A DNA stretch of 64,000 nt from Pedobacter westerhofensis (GTDB lineage: Bacteria > Bacteroidota > Bacteroidia > Sphingobacteriales > Sphingobacteriaceae): the NCBI RefSeq assembly GCF_900182595.1, contig NZ_FXTN01000007.1:186001-250000 (forward strand), written 5' to 3'. The position numbers and the translations under genes are program-made. Under the pieces are notes generated by a model, which searched no databases, was not told where the DNA came from, and was given only the letters and a program-made list of their open reading frames with translations. The first letter of the stretch is position 1. Every line of letters starts with the position of its first letter. Shown here piece after piece: positions 1-9,280 of this stretch.

Positions 1-771
1 AACAGGAAAGTTATCATTAACTATCCGCCAAAACGGATCATTTCCCTTGTGCCCTCTCAAACAGAACTACTGTTTGAGCTGGGGCTGACGGATGAGGTGA
101 TTGGGATCACTAAATTTTGTATACACCCGGCAGCGCAGGTGAAGTCTAAAACCAAGGTAGGGGGGACAAAAAAACTCGATATTGAACTGATCAGAAGTCT
201 TCAGCCCGATCTGATCATTGGCAACAGGGAAGAGAATACAAAAGACAATATTGATCTGCTAAGCGAAGAATTTCCTGTTTGGGTAAGTGACGTTGCCAGT
301 CTGGAAGATGCGATGAAAACCATCAGCCAGATCGGCGATCTGTTAGACAGGCAACCCGAAGCTGCTTATCTGAACCATTTGATCAATGCCGGTTTCACAG
401 ATCTGCAGACCTTGGCGCTCCAGCTGGGGATCGATAAAAAAGTAGCTTACCTGATCTGGAAGGATCCCTACATGCTGGCAGGCAGGGAAACCTATATCAA
501 CGATATCCTTATGAAGATCGGTCTTACCAATATCACTAAAGAAAGCAGATATCCGGAAACAGACTTGCAGGACCTTGCTCTGCTGAAGCCCGATCTGGTT
601 TTTTTGTCTTCAGAACCATATCCTTTCAGAGAAAAGCATCTGGAAGCGTTAAAACTGTCTCTTCCGGGAACCGAAATTATGCTGGTTGATGGTGAAATGT
701 TCTCCTGGTACGGCAGCAGATTGGTGAAAGCAGTGCAGTATCATTTCCAGTTGCAGCCAAAACTAAAATAA
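1..771 (+). CDS. BtuF-like periplasmic substrate-binding protein, 5' end outside window
   Basis: This is the C-terminal part of a helical-backbone metal or cobalamin-type binding protein (BtuF/FecB fold), which delivers a ligand such as vitamin B12 or a siderophore to an ABC importer. The reading frame is open from base 1, and residues before the first possible start (GTG at 49) read NRKVIINYPPKRIISLVPSQ, the conserved first strand of this family, so the gene starts upstream of the window. About 256 residues are visible. The segment IISLVPSQTELLFELG and the later pattern LKPDLVFLSSEPYPF are typical of the two lobes. The ligand cannot be told from sequence, and no ABC permease gene is visible downstream. 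Confidence 0.85.
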   Translation, partial: NRKVIINYPPKRIISLVPSQTELLFELGLTDEVIGITKFCIHPAAQVKSKTKVGGTKKLDIELIRSLQPDLIIGNREENTKDNIDLLSEEFPVWVSDVASLEDAMKTISQIGDLLDRQPEAAYLNHLINAGFTDLQTLALQLGIDKKVAYLIWKDPYMLAGRETYINDILMKIGLTNITKESRYPETDLQDLALLKPDLVFLSSEPYPFREKHLEALKLSLPGTEIMLVDGEMFSWYGSRLVKAVQYHFQLQPKLK

Positions 772-826
772 TAACCCTTAAAATGAATGGATTAGCCTTC
801 TTCTGCTAAAATAAACACGAAAGGTT

Positions 827-856
827 TTTGAGAATTGATAACTATCTCTATCTTTG
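827..856 (+). promoter_or_regulatory. Promoter of tRNA-Leu(TAG)
   Basis: TTTG at 827-830 is followed after 18 bases by TATCTTTG at 849-856. This matches the Bacteroidota sigma-ABfr consensus (-33 TTTG, -7 TAnnTTTG). The tRNA begins 22 bases further on. Confidence 0.75.
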
Positions 857-878
857 CAGTCCTAAACAACTCCTAGAT

Positions 879-960
879 GCGGATGTGGCGTAATTGGTAG
901 CCGCACCAGACTTAGGATCTGGCGCTTCACGGCGTGGGGGTTCGAGTCCCTTCATCCGCA
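879..960 (+). tRNA. tRNA-Leu (anticodon TAG)
   Basis: Class II tRNA of 82 bases. The acceptor arm GCGGATG (879-885) pairs with CATCCGC (953-959), and the discriminator is A960. The anticodon stem CCAGA/TCTGG encloses loop CTTAGGA, giving anticodon TAG. The variable arm is long, as expected for Leu, and the T loop is GTTCGAGTC-like. CCA is not encoded. Confidence 0.96.
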
Positions 961-970
961 CAACCAATAC

Positions 971-1001
971 AAAAAAGCAGTCTTCACCGACTGCTTTTTT
1001 T
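971..1001 (+). terminator. Rho-independent terminator after tRNA-Leu(TAG)
   Basis: The perfect 12-base arms AAAAAAGCAGTC (971-982) and GACTGCTTTTTT (989-1000) end in a T run, ten bases after the tRNA. Confidence 0.9.
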
Positions 1002-1197
1002 GTTTCAGTCAGTTTTCTGTTCAGAATAACTATCCAAAGATCGTTGTTACCCGTGATCATCTTAGTGGAAATTCCTATCCGGGTATCCAGCATATTTATG
1101 TCCGCGATTTTCTGATGTGGGAAGGAAATGTCCTTAATTTAACATAGGGTTTACAGCTAAAAATTATTTTGCGAAAATTAATTTAATTAGCGTTCAC

Positions 1198-2490
1198 ATG
1201 AAAAAACAATTACTCAGTGCCCTTGTAGCTGCTGCTGTTACCATTTCTGCCTGCAAAAAAGACCATGGCACCGAAAACACTATCGTTTATCCGGATATGG
1301 CCGAAGCATCTGACCCTGCATTGCTGATGACCACTGCCAGTGGTGTAAAAGTATACAATGGTGGTTTTGGCTCAGCGGTAGCCGCAGACCCTAATTCGCC
1401 GGATGTTTTTTATATGTTAACTGACCGCGGCCCTAATGTAGCCGGGCAGCTGGCAAATTCAATTATTATCGGTAAACCAGACTTTACTCCGGCTATCGGT
1501 AAATTCAGGCTCAAAGATGGTAAGCTTATATTGGAGCAAACTATAGAATTAAAAAATGCCTCGGGAGTAAACCTCAACGGACTTCCGAACCCTGAGGGAA
1601 TGGGAGCTTCCGGTGAAACGGCCTATGACCTGACGGGCAAGATCATCGCAGCAAGTGCTGACGGTATAGATTCTGAAGGACTGGTACGTGCTGCGGATGG
1701 TTCTTTCTGGGTAAGTGACGAATATGGACCACATATTGCCCATTTTGATGCCACAGGCCGTACGATCGAGCGGATCAATCCATTCGGAACCGGAACCGGC
1801 GGACGTAAAATACCGGCGGTATTTGCAACCCGCAGAGCCAACCGTGGTATGGAAGGCCTTGCCATCACGCCTGATGGCAAAACGCTGGTAGGCATGATGC
1901 AGTCGCCCATGTATAATCCTTCAAAAGCTGCTACTGCAAATTCTGCAGTTTTGCGTATCCTCACTTTTGATATTGCTACAGGTGCCACCAAACAGTATGC
2001 GTATGTGATGGATAATATCACTTTAACCGGTGTAAGTGATATTGTAGCCGTAAACACCACTACATTCTTAACGGTAGAGCGCGATGGCCTTTATGGTGGG
2101 AACAGCACAAGCCCTGCAACCTTCAAAAAGATTTTTAAAATTGATCTGAGCAATGCTGCAGATATTTCTGACGCGGCAAACGGTACGAACGGCAAACTGT
2201 ATAGTGGCAAAACCGTAGAGCAGTTTAACGATGCAGCAGGATTGGCGGCTGCAGGAATTACACCTGTTTCTAAAGCTGTAGTGCTCGATTTGTTAAAGGA
2301 CCTGCCTACCGTATACCCCCACGATAAGGCTGAAGGTTTAGCAATTCTGCCTGGAAATATTCTGGTGATTTCCAACGATGATGACTTTGGAGTGGTAGAT
2401 AACGGGGCGAGCGGATTTATGGCTAAAATTCTTCCTGCAACAAATTCTGTGGATCACAATCGCTTATATTTCAAGAAAATTCAACTATAA
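1198..2490 (+). CDS. Esterase-like activity of phytase family lipoprotein
   Basis: A 430-residue predicted lipoprotein. The signal MKKQLLSALVAAAVTISAC ends in a lipobox with Cys19, followed by KKD, which suggests surface or outer-membrane anchoring. The body resembles the phytase-like esterase domain (PF13449 type): LTDRGPN near residue 75, a central DGSFWVSDEYGPHI segment, and a C-terminal KAEGLAIL segment. Such beta-propeller proteins are linked to phosphate-ester or phytate hydrolysis, but the substrate is not proven. The gene is convergent with another beta-propeller lipoprotein at 2581-4098. The ATG at 1198 gives the full signal peptide, so the start is firm. Confidence 0.85.
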   Translation: MKKQLLSALVAAAVTISACKKDHGTENTIVYPDMAEASDPALLMTTASGVKVYNGGFGSAVAADPNSPDVFYMLTDRGPNVAGQLANSIIIGKPDFTPAIGKFRLKDGKLILEQTIELKNASGVNLNGLPNPEGMGASGETAYDLTGKIIAASADGIDSEGLVRAADGSFWVSDEYGPHIAHFDATGRTIERINPFGTGTGGRKIPAVFATRRANRGMEGLAITPDGKTLVGMMQSPMYNPSKAATANSAVLRILTFDIATGATKQYAYVMDNITLTGVSDIVAVNTTTFLTVERDGLYGGNSTSPATFKKIFKIDLSNAADISDAANGTNGKLYSGKTVEQFNDAAGLAAAGITPVSKAVVLDLLKDLPTVYPHDKAEGLAILPGNILVISNDDDFGVVDNGASGFMAKILPATNSVDHNRLYFKKIQL

Positions 2491-2533
2491 TCATCTGCAG
2501 TTGAGTTGGCAGAAGATGATAAATATTGATTAT

Positions 2534-2576
2534 GTTGTACATTGGCCGTATAATGGAATACGGCCAATGCTACAAC
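2534..2576. terminator. Long hairpin between convergent genes
   Basis: GTTGTA-CATTGGCCGTAT (2534-2551) pairs with ATACGGCCAATG-C-TACAAC (2558-2576): an 18-base-pair stem interrupted by one bulged C. It lies between two convergent genes. There is no T run, so its role as a two-way terminator is an inference. A second, weaker hairpin (ATCATCTGC/GCAGAAGATGAT) lies just before it, around 2490-2520. Confidence 0.6.
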
Positions 2577-2580
2577 CAGG

Positions 2581-4098
2581 TCACACCGTTTTTGGAGTGT
2601 AAACCGTAATCACGCCATCATTTTCACTGCTCACCACCAGTAAGCTTTTTTTAGTAGGGCTATCTTTTGCCGGAATAATCAGAACGCCTTCAGGGGCGTC
2701 GCCGCATTTCAGCAATTGCAGGAAAACCGGCTTTGTTGGTATAGTCACATCATAAACCGCAACTGCGTCAGCCCGCTCCATTCCCACAAATGCAACATTC
2801 TTATTTCCGATCTTACCAATGGTGATCCCCTCTGGTTCTACAGATTTATCATCACTTCTGGTATCATCATAAACGCCTGCCGCAATAGTTTTTACATCCA
2901 GTTCATTTTTGCTGTCGAATACCTGCAGACCGTCATTGCCATTCCAAACGCTGAATGATCGTGCGCCCAGAGAATAGATCGCGTCGAAGTCGCCGTCTCC
3001 ATCCGTATCACCAAGTGTGTTGGTCATATTTAACCTGCCAAGCTGTGCGTCCAGCTGTAATATACTTGCCGTTGGGAAAAGGGTAGGGTCCAGCTTGATG
3101 CTTCTCACCCTTTTTACTTCCGAAAAACCAGTGTATTCTCTTGAATCACCTTCATTGGCGGTAAACAGGTATGGAACTCCGGCAGACTCAAGCAATGCAA
3201 TTCCATCGGGCATGTAAATGCCCTTCACGTTCCATTTTGCCAGCGCTGTTTTGCTATCCAGGTCACTTACATCGATCTCATTGCCATCCAGGTTATAATC
3301 TTTAAATCCTAAAGGGAAGATATTGGTAACCGTTTTGGAGGCGATATCAATCTTTGCGATCGCATTGTTCTCCTGTAGAGTAACCCAGGCCGTTTTAGAA
3401 TCGGCCGATACCGTGATGTATTCCGGCTCAATATCATTGACAAAGCTTTTTCCCGGCCCAAAAATCCTGAAGCCTTTTGCTGTTAGGGCGGCCTGCTGAC
3501 TTGCCAGGGCAGAGAAATCAACAGTGACTACACTATAGTTATCACTTACAGAGATAATAGAAACTGTTCCTGCAGGGTCAACCGTGTAGGCATCATTCGG
3601 TTCACCTTCGTTTGCCGTCAGGATATATTTGCCGTCGGGAGAGAAAGTGATCATATCCGGTAATGCGCCAACAGTGATCACTTTAATCTCGGTGTAGTCG
3701 CTCGTTTTAAAAACAGCTACTTTGCCATTTGCCTGTTTGTTGGTAGACTCAATTGCAGCAGCAAGCTTTCCGTCAGATACCGATACACTGTTTACCGCAC
3801 CGCCATAAGGCGCCATCAGGATCGATCCGATCACTTTCATGTTTGCAGGATCTTTGAAATCGATGACGTCAATTTTGTTTACGGTTCCGTTGTTCACTAC
3901 AAAAAGGCGGTTTGTAGCAGGGTCAAAGGCAGAAATCTCGGCAGCCCCTGTGTCCCCGATGTCAAGAGAGCTGATCTGTGAAAATGTGGCAGCATCTTCA
4001 TTCACAAAGAACTCTTCATCGGTTGCGGGATCCTGTTTATCTTTTTTACATCCTGCAAAGCTGAGCAGAAGGAGTAATAATAGTAAATTGTACTTCAT
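2581..4098 (-). CDS. Choice-of-anchor I type beta-propeller lipoprotein
   Basis: A predicted 505-residue lipoprotein. The open frame extends upstream to 4302, but the ATG at 4098 is chosen because it begins a clean lipoprotein signal (MKYNLLLLLLLLSFAGC, Cys17, then KKDK). The body is a YVTN/YncE-like propeller with the repeated motifs TANEGEPNDAY and TANEGDSREY, then DTDGDGDFDAIYSLGARSFS and VEPEGITIG. This order is characteristic of the choice-of-anchor I family, often annotated as alkaline phosphatase-like or esterase-like. The DTDGDGDFD stretch looks like a calcium-binding loop. The catalytic function is unproven. The tail-to-tail pairing with the phytase-type lipoprotein suggests a shared role in surface phosphate-ester metabolism (inference). 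Confidence 0.8.
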   Translation of the reverse strand: MKYNLLLLLLLLSFAGCKKDKQDPATDEEFFVNEDAATFSQISSLDIGDTGAAEISAFDPATNRLFVVNNGTVNKIDVIDFKDPANMKVIGSILMAPYGGAVNSVSVSDGKLAAAIESTNKQANGKVAVFKTSDYTEIKVITVGALPDMITFSPDGKYILTANEGEPNDAYTVDPAGTVSIISVSDNYSVVTVDFSALASQQAALTAKGFRIFGPGKSFVNDIEPEYITVSADSKTAWVTLQENNAIAKIDIASKTVTNIFPLGFKDYNLDGNEIDVSDLDSKTALAKWNVKGIYMPDGIALLESAGVPYLFTANEGDSREYTGFSEVKRVRSIKLDPTLFPTASILQLDAQLGRLNMTNTLGDTDGDGDFDAIYSLGARSFSVWNGNDGLQVFDSKNELDVKTIAAGVYDDTRSDDKSVEPEGITIGKIGNKNVAFVGMERADAVAVYDVTIPTKPVFLQLLKCGDAPEGVLIIPAKDSPTKKSLLVVSSENDGVITVYTPKTV

Positions 4099-4269
4099 AT
4101 TGTTGGGGTTAAGCGCCCAAAATATCATTTCCAGATGAGCAGGGCTTAACCCGGATGTTAACGATTTGTTAAGCGCGGCTGCAGAACGCAGATGCGGATA
4201 AAATTGCAGGTAATTGAAACAGGGGCGGACAAATTGACATTTAAGTATGCCTAATTCAAGAAAAAATAA

Positions 4270-4277
4270 TACTTTTG
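4270..4277 (+). promoter_or_regulatory. Probable -7 box of tig promoter
   Basis: TACTTTTG fits TAnnTTTG and lies 75 bases before the tig start. No convincing -33 TTTG is seen at the right spacing, so this is a weaker call. Confidence 0.45.
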
Positions 4278-4352
4278 GCACCCTACAACCATCCGGCAGC
4301 ATATCGGCTGGATTTTTGATTAAAAGACATTTTAAAACATTGATTCAGAAAG

Positions 4353-5699
4353 ATGAATATTACACAGGAAAAAATTGACGACTTAAACGCAGTTGTAAAA
4401 ATTAACATTTCGCCTGAAGATTATACTGAGAAGGTCGACAAGTCTATAAAAGAACAAGCCAAAAAATCCAATCTTCCGGGTTTTCGTAAAGGAATGGTAC
4501 CTGCAGCGCACATCAAAAAGATGTATGGCAGAAGCATCCTTGTAGAAACCGTTAATACTTTGTTGAGTGAAAACCTTAACAAATTTTTAACAGACAACAA
4601 AGTGGAGATCCTTGGGCAGCCTGTGCCGGTAGTAGATGATTCAAAAGATTTTAAATGGGATGGTACTGATGCCTTTGAGTTCGACTATGAAATTGGTCTT
4701 GCTCCGGTTGTTGATATCCAAATCACATCAAAAGATAAGTTTGTTCAGTACAATGTGAAAGCTGATGAAGAAACACTTGCTTCACGTATCAAAAATATCC
4801 GCCGCAGCTATGGCAAAATGACAAACCCGGAAGTTTCGGCAGACGAAGATGTACTTTATGCCGAATTAGCACAACTTTCTCCTGATGGTTCAGTTTTTGA
4901 AGGTGGCATCACCAGTACTGGCTCTATCCGTTTAGACCTGGTTAAAGATAAAGCGATTTTAAAATCTCTGACCGGTAGAAAAAAAGACGACGTATTTGAA
5001 CTGGATGTGCAGAAAGCTTTTGAAAACAATGAAACTGTAATTGCAAAATTGCTGAACATTGAAGAAGATGCAGCCAAAGATCTGAAGTCGAAATTCCAGG
5101 TAACGGTAAAAAATGTAAACCGTTTAGAGGAATCGGATCTGAACCAGGAGTTCTTTGATAAAATATTTGGTGAGGGTGTAGTGACTGACGAAGCTGGTTT
5201 TACTGCAAAGATCACAGAAGAAATTGAAGGTATGTTTAAACAGGATGCCGACCGCAAACTGCAAAACGACATGTACACTCAATTGACTGAAAGCGTAAAA
5301 ATGGACTTGCCTGATCAGTTCCTGCGCAAGTGGTTAAAAGCAACGAATGAAAAATTATCTGACGCTGAACTGGCTGAAGGATATGAAGATTTCGCAAAAA
5401 ACTTAAAGTGGACTTTAATTGAGAACAAAATCATTAAAGACAACAGCCTCGAAATTAAATACGAAGATGTGTTTGCTACAGCTAAACAACGTTTGGATGC
5501 ACAATTCAGAATGTACAGCCCGGCCCCGCTTCCTGAAGATCAGCTGGCTCAGTATACAGCCACTTTCCTGCAGGAAAAAGACAATGCCAACCGCATTTTT
5601 GAAGAAGTAAAAGCAATCAAAGTTTTTGAATACATTCAATCAGTTGCTACTTTAGACCAAAAAGATATAGCTTATAATAAATTTATAGAAATGACTTAA
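4353..5699 (+). CDS. tig: Trigger factor
   Basis: A ribosome-associated chaperone that binds nascent chains at the exit tunnel. It has 448 residues, close to the usual 430-450. The N-terminal ribosome-binding signature is present as LPGFRKGMVP near residues 40-50, with Met where Lys is common. The central FKBP-like region lacks an obvious conserved prolyl-isomerase core, as is usual in Bacteroidota, and the C-terminal arm is helical and charged. It is followed by a strong terminator and then clpP-clpX, the classic tig-clpP-clpX order, so folding and protein quality control are encoded side by side but probably as separate transcripts. Confidence 0.95.
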   Translation: MNITQEKIDDLNAVVKINISPEDYTEKVDKSIKEQAKKSNLPGFRKGMVPAAHIKKMYGRSILVETVNTLLSENLNKFLTDNKVEILGQPVPVVDDSKDFKWDGTDAFEFDYEIGLAPVVDIQITSKDKFVQYNVKADEETLASRIKNIRRSYGKMTNPEVSADEDVLYAELAQLSPDGSVFEGGITSTGSIRLDLVKDKAILKSLTGRKKDDVFELDVQKAFENNETVIAKLLNIEEDAAKDLKSKFQVTVKNVNRLEESDLNQEFFDKIFGEGVVTDEAGFTAKITEEIEGMFKQDADRKLQNDMYTQLTESVKMDLPDQFLRKWLKATNEKLSDAELAEGYEDFAKNLKWTLIENKIIKDNSLEIKYEDVFATAKQRLDAQFRMYSPAPLPEDQLAQYTATFLQEKDNANRIFEEVKAIKVFEYIQSVATLDQKDIAYNKFIEMT

Positions 5700-5734
5700 T
5701 CTTTTAAAGAGATTATCAATTCTTAATACTTATC

Positions 5735-5764
5735 ATAAGGCGGCTTTAATTGAGGCCGCCTTAT
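5735..5764 (+). terminator. Terminator after tig
   Basis: ATAAGGCGGC (5735-5744) pairs with GCCGCCTTAT (5755-5764) and is followed by a T-rich stretch. It separates tig from clpP. Confidence 0.85.
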
Positions 5765-5861
5765 TTATATCCGCAAATTTAAATTTTACAAATCCCAAAT
5801 AAATTGCCAACTTAGTTTGATTACTTTGGCAATGATAAACGACAAATAAATTAATATAACA

Positions 5862-6557
5862 ATGAATATAGATAAAGACGAATTTAGAAAGTACGCAGTT
5901 AAACACCACCGTATTAACGGCTTAAACGTTGATCGTTATATTGGCCAAACCAACATGTCACCAAAAAGCATGACACCTTACATTATTGAGGAGCGTCAGC
6001 TGAATGTTGCCCAAATGGATGTATTTTCCCGTTTAATGATGGACAGGATTATCTTCCTGGGTGATGCAATCCATGATGGCAATGCAAACATTATACAGGC
6101 ACAATTGCTGTTCCTGCAGTCTACTGATAACAACAGGGATATACAGATTTATATCAACTCACCAGGAGGTTCTGTATATGCAGGATTAGGTATTTATGAT
6201 ACAATGCAGTATATTACCCCTGATGTAGCTACAATCTGTACAGGTATGGCTGCTTCAATGGGTGCAGTATTGTTAGTTGCAGGTGCTAAAGGAAAACGCG
6301 CAGCGTTACCTCACTCCCGCGTAATGATCCATCAGCCTTCAGGAGGTTCACAGGGTGTTGCTTCAGATATGGAGATCAACCTGAGAGAAATGCTGAAATT
6401 GAAAAAAGAATTATATGATATTATTTCTGATCATTCAGGCCAGACTTATGAATGGGTTGAGAAAGCTTCAGACCGTGATTACTGGATGAAAGCTGATGAA
6501 GCCAAAAGCTTTGGAATGATTGACGAAGTATTAGGTTCCAATTCGGATAAAAAATAG
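5862..6557 (+). CDS. clpP: ATP-dependent Clp protease proteolytic subunit
   Basis: The serine peptidase subunit of the ClpXP machine, which degrades tagged and misfolded proteins. It has 231 residues with a short N-terminal extension. The catalytic Ser132 sits in TGMAASMGAVLL, the catalytic His157 in SRVMIHQPSGG, and the Asp lies near residue 205 (SDRDYWM). The oxyanion-side motif INSPGGSVYAG is also present. It is followed after three bases by clpX, so the two are surely co-transcribed. Confidence 0.97.
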   Translation: MNIDKDEFRKYAVKHHRINGLNVDRYIGQTNMSPKSMTPYIIEERQLNVAQMDVFSRLMMDRIIFLGDAIHDGNANIIQAQLLFLQSTDNNRDIQIYINSPGGSVYAGLGIYDTMQYITPDVATICTGMAASMGAVLLVAGAKGKRAALPHSRVMIHQPSGGSQGVASDMEINLREMLKLKKELYDIISDHSGQTYEWVEKASDRDYWMKADEAKSFGMIDEVLGSNSDKK

Positions 6558-6560
6558 ATA

Positions 6561-7802
6561 ATGGCTAAACAAACAAAAGAATCTCGTTGCTCTTTTTGCG
6601 GTTCAAGTAAGCAGGATACTTTGATGCTTATTGAAGGGCTTGATGCATACATTTGTGATAAATGCGTTACCCAGGCTCATCAGCTGGTGCTGCAGGAATT
6701 CGGCAATAAACAGTCGAAAGGCCTGGACGCCTCAGTTACCCTGCTTAAACCAATGGAGATTAAGGCTCACATTGACCAGTACGTTATTGGTCAGGATGAC
6801 GCCAAAAAGGTGCTTTCGGTAGCTGTGTATAACCACTACAAGCGCTTAGGGCAGAAGGTAGACAAAGCCGATGAGGTTGAGATTGAAAAATCCAATATCA
6901 TGCTGGTTGGCGAAACCGGTACAGGTAAAACCCTGCTGGCCAAAACTATCGCCAAAATATTGCATGTGCCTTTCTGTATCTGTGACGCTACAGTATTGAC
7001 AGAAGCAGGGTACGTAGGTGAAGATGTAGAGAGCATCCTGACCCGTTTGCTTCAGGCTGCGGATTATGATGTAGCTTCTGCAGAACGCGGAATCGTTTAC
7101 ATTGATGAGGTAGATAAGGTTGCGCGTAAAAGCGACAATCCTTCGATAACAAGAGATGTATCCGGTGAAGGTGTACAACAGGCTTTGTTAAAAATCCTGG
7201 AAGGTACAGTTGTAAACGTTCCACCTCAGGGCGGCCGTAAACATCCTGATCAGAAAATGATCCCGGTAAACACAAACAACATCCTGTTTATCTGCGGTGG
7301 TGCATTTGATGGTATCGAACGCAAGATCGCAAACAGGCTGCGCACACAGGCAGTAGGTTATAAGGTAAAGAAAGATGATACAGAGCTTGATCTGGACAAC
7401 CTGTACAAATACATCACTCCTCAGGATTTAAAATCTTTTGGGCTGATACCAGAATTGATTGGACGTGTTCCTGTACTAACACACCTGAACCCTCTGGACA
7501 AACAGGCATTGCGCAATATTTTAACGGAACCAAAGAACTCTTTGTTCCGCCAGTATGTGAAATTGTTTGAATTTGAAGGAGTGAAACTTGTATTTGAGGA
7601 TGAGGTACTTGATTTTATCGTTGATAAAGCCATGGAATATAAACTCGGTGCAAGGGGATTACGATCCATTTGTGAAGCAATTATGCTGGACGCGATGTTT
7701 GACATCCCCTCCGACAGCAGTATAAAGGAGCTGGTCATCTCGCTCGATTATGCGGTTGAGAAATTTGAAAAGGCCGACTTTAAAAAGTTAAAAGCTGCTT
7801 AA
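6561..7802 (+). CDS. clpX: ATP-dependent Clp protease ATP-binding subunit ClpX
   Basis: AAA+ unfoldase that recognises substrates and feeds them to ClpP. It has 413 residues. The N-terminal C4 zinc-binding domain uses Cys10, Cys13, Cys32 and Cys35. Walker A is GETGTGKT at 117-124, the pore region contains GYVGEDVES, and Walker B is IVYIDEVDK. The C-terminal small AAA domain carries the [11 protein letters not shown] sensor-2 region. It lies three bases after clpP and is closed by a strong terminator. Confidence 0.97.
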   Translation: MAKQTKESRCSFCGSSKQDTLMLIEGLDAYICDKCVTQAHQLVLQEFGNKQSKGLDASVTLLKPMEIKAHIDQYVIGQDDAKKVLSVAVYNHYKRLGQKVDKADEVEIEKSNIMLVGETGTGKTLLAKTIAKILHVPFCICDATVLTEAGYVGEDVESILTRLLQAADYDVASAERGIVYIDEVDKVARKSDNPSITRDVSGEGVQQALLKILEGTVVNVPPQGGRKHPDQKMIPVNTNNILFICGGAFDGIERKIANRLRTQAVGYKVKKDDTELDLDNLYKYITPQDLKSFGLIPELIGRVPVLTHLNPLDKQALRNILTEPKNSLFRQYVKLFEFEGVKLVFEDEVLDFIVDKAMEYKLGARGLRSICEAIMLDAMFDIPSDSSIKELVISLDYAVEKFEKADFKKLKAA

Positions 7803-7810
7803 AAATTTAA

Positions 7811-7839
7811 TCCCCGTCTAATCCACGGGGATTTTTTTT
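7811..7839 (+). terminator. Terminator after clpX
   Basis: TCCCCGT (7811-7817) pairs with ACGGGGA (7825-7831), followed by eight T residues. Confidence 0.9.
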
Positions 7840-7857
7840 ACACTAAAATAAATAGAT

Positions 7858-8721
7858 ATGAATGAAGAAAAAGAAGTAAAAAAAGATGAGGAGATCGTAG
7901 CAAAAGCTAAGAAAGTAAAAGAAGTAGAGTCGCCTGTGAAAGCTGGTTTAAAATCCAAAGGTGACATTGTGAAAAACTGGCTTCCGAGATATACAGGCAG
8001 GCCGCTGGAAGAATTTGGACAATATATCCTGCTGACAAATTTCAGCAAGTATGTACAGATGTTCTCCGAATGGAACGACAATGCACCGATCATGGGACTG
8101 GACAAGCCAATGCAGAGTGTAACGGCGAACGGCATTACCATCATCAACTTTGGTATGGGAAGCCCGCTGGCAGCAACGATGATGGACCTGCTGAGTGCAA
8201 TCATGCCTAAGGCAGTACTGTTTCTTGGAAAATGCGGCGGCTTGAAAAAGAAGAACCAGCTGGGAGATCTGATCCTGCCGATTGCTGCGATCAGGGGAGA
8301 AGGAACATCAAATGATTATATGCCTGCTGAAGTGCCTGCATTACCATCTTTTGCACTGCAGAAAGCCATTTCTACCACTATACGTGATCATTCACGCGAT
8401 TATTTTACAGGAACCTGCTACACCACTAACCGCAGGGTCTGGGAGCATGACAGAGAGTTTAAAAAATACCTGAAAACTTTGAGGGCAATGGCTGTGGATA
8501 TGGAAACTGCTACCATCTTTACCACTGGTTTTGCAAACAAAATACCTACCGGGGCCTTATTACTGGTTTCTGATCAGCCGATGATCCCTGAAGGTGTTAA
8601 AACAGCAGAAAGCGACAGCACTGTGACTACAAATTATGTAGAAGTACACCTGAGAATTGGTATCGATTCTTTAAAACAACTGATCAATAACGGATTAACC
8701 GTTAAACACCTCCACTTTTAA
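7858..8721 (+). CDS. amn: AMP nucleosidase
   Basis: Hydrolyses AMP to adenine and ribose 5-phosphate in purine recycling. It has 287 residues, the short form common in Bacteroidota (the E. coli enzyme is longer). The first 30 or so residues are Lys/Glu-rich and probably disordered. The nucleoside phosphorylase fold shows as FGMGSPLAATMM, LFLGKCGGL and the purine-site motif AMAVDMETAT. It starts 19 bases after the clpX terminator, so it may have its own promoter in a very short space or depend on read-through. Its last four bases overlap the convergent sixA-like gene. Confidence 0.9.
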   Translation: MNEEKEVKKDEEIVAKAKKVKEVESPVKAGLKSKGDIVKNWLPRYTGRPLEEFGQYILLTNFSKYVQMFSEWNDNAPIMGLDKPMQSVTANGITIINFGMGSPLAATMMDLLSAIMPKAVLFLGKCGGLKKKNQLGDLILPIAAIRGEGTSNDYMPAEVPALPSFALQKAISTTIRDHSRDYFTGTCYTTNRRVWEHDREFKKYLKTLRAMAVDMETATIFTTGFANKIPTGALLLVSDQPMIPEGVKTAESDSTVTTNYVEVHLRIGIDSLKQLINNGLTVKHLHF

Positions 8722-9218
8722 TCCTCCTGACCTTTCGGAGAATCAAAGAAAAACAGACTTCCTGTATGCTGACTTACCATTTGCCAGTCATCAAACGGGA
8801 AATCTATCACCACTACTCCCGCTGTTGGCAGATTATAGATTTTTGCATCAGCGAGGTAGTTTACCAGTTCCGTTAATCCGGGATTGTGCCCAAATAATGC
8901 AATACGTTCAAAATCATTATTCAGCTGGTTAATTACTTTCAGCAGTGCCGTGGTATTGGCTTCGTATACTGATGCTTCAAGCTGGATATCATCATATGAG
9001 ATCTTTAAAACATCGGCAAAATGCCTGGCTGTGGTTAATGCCCTTACTGCCGGACTGCTCACGATCAGCTCAGGAATAATATCCTTTTGAGTGATCCTTT
9101 CTGCCATCTCATGGGCATTTTTATTCCCGCGGTGATTTAATGTCCTTTCAAAATCCGACATCCCATATGTACCCTGATCTGATTTGCCGTGTCTCACGAC
9201 GATAAGTTGTTTAGCCAT
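8718..9218 (-). CDS. SixA-like histidine phosphatase
   Basis: Histidine-phosphatase superfamily member of 166 residues, close in size to E. coli SixA (161). The phosphoacceptor motif is VVRHGKSD near the N-terminus, and the second catalytic His is in FGHNPGLTELVN. The family removes phosphate from phosphohistidine or small phosphoesters. It is the last gene of the heptose operon, 62 bases after the glycosyltransferase, and overlaps amn by four bases at the 3' end. Whether it works in heptose synthesis or in phosphohistidine turnover cannot be told from sequence. Confidence 0.85.
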   Translation of the reverse strand: MAKQLIVVRHGKSDQGTYGMSDFERTLNHRGNKNAHEMAERITQKDIIPELIVSSPAVRALTTARHFADVLKISYDDIQLEASVYEANTTALLKVINQLNNDFERIALFGHNPGLTELVNYLADAKIYNLPTAGVVVIDFPFDDWQMVSQHTGSLFFFDSPKGQED

Positions 9219-9280
9219 GATGTTGATTAGATGTTCACGCTTGTGTTGTCTTTTGTAGCCGTTTTTGTTTACGGTTTTAC

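Noticed and set aside
848..1115. Open frames on both strands overlapping tRNA-Leu(TAG)
   Set aside because: They read through the tRNA and its terminator; the translation is the well-known spurious tRNA antisense type.
4099..4302. N-terminal extension of the choice-of-anchor I lipoprotein
   Set aside because: It would bury the lipoprotein signal inside the protein.
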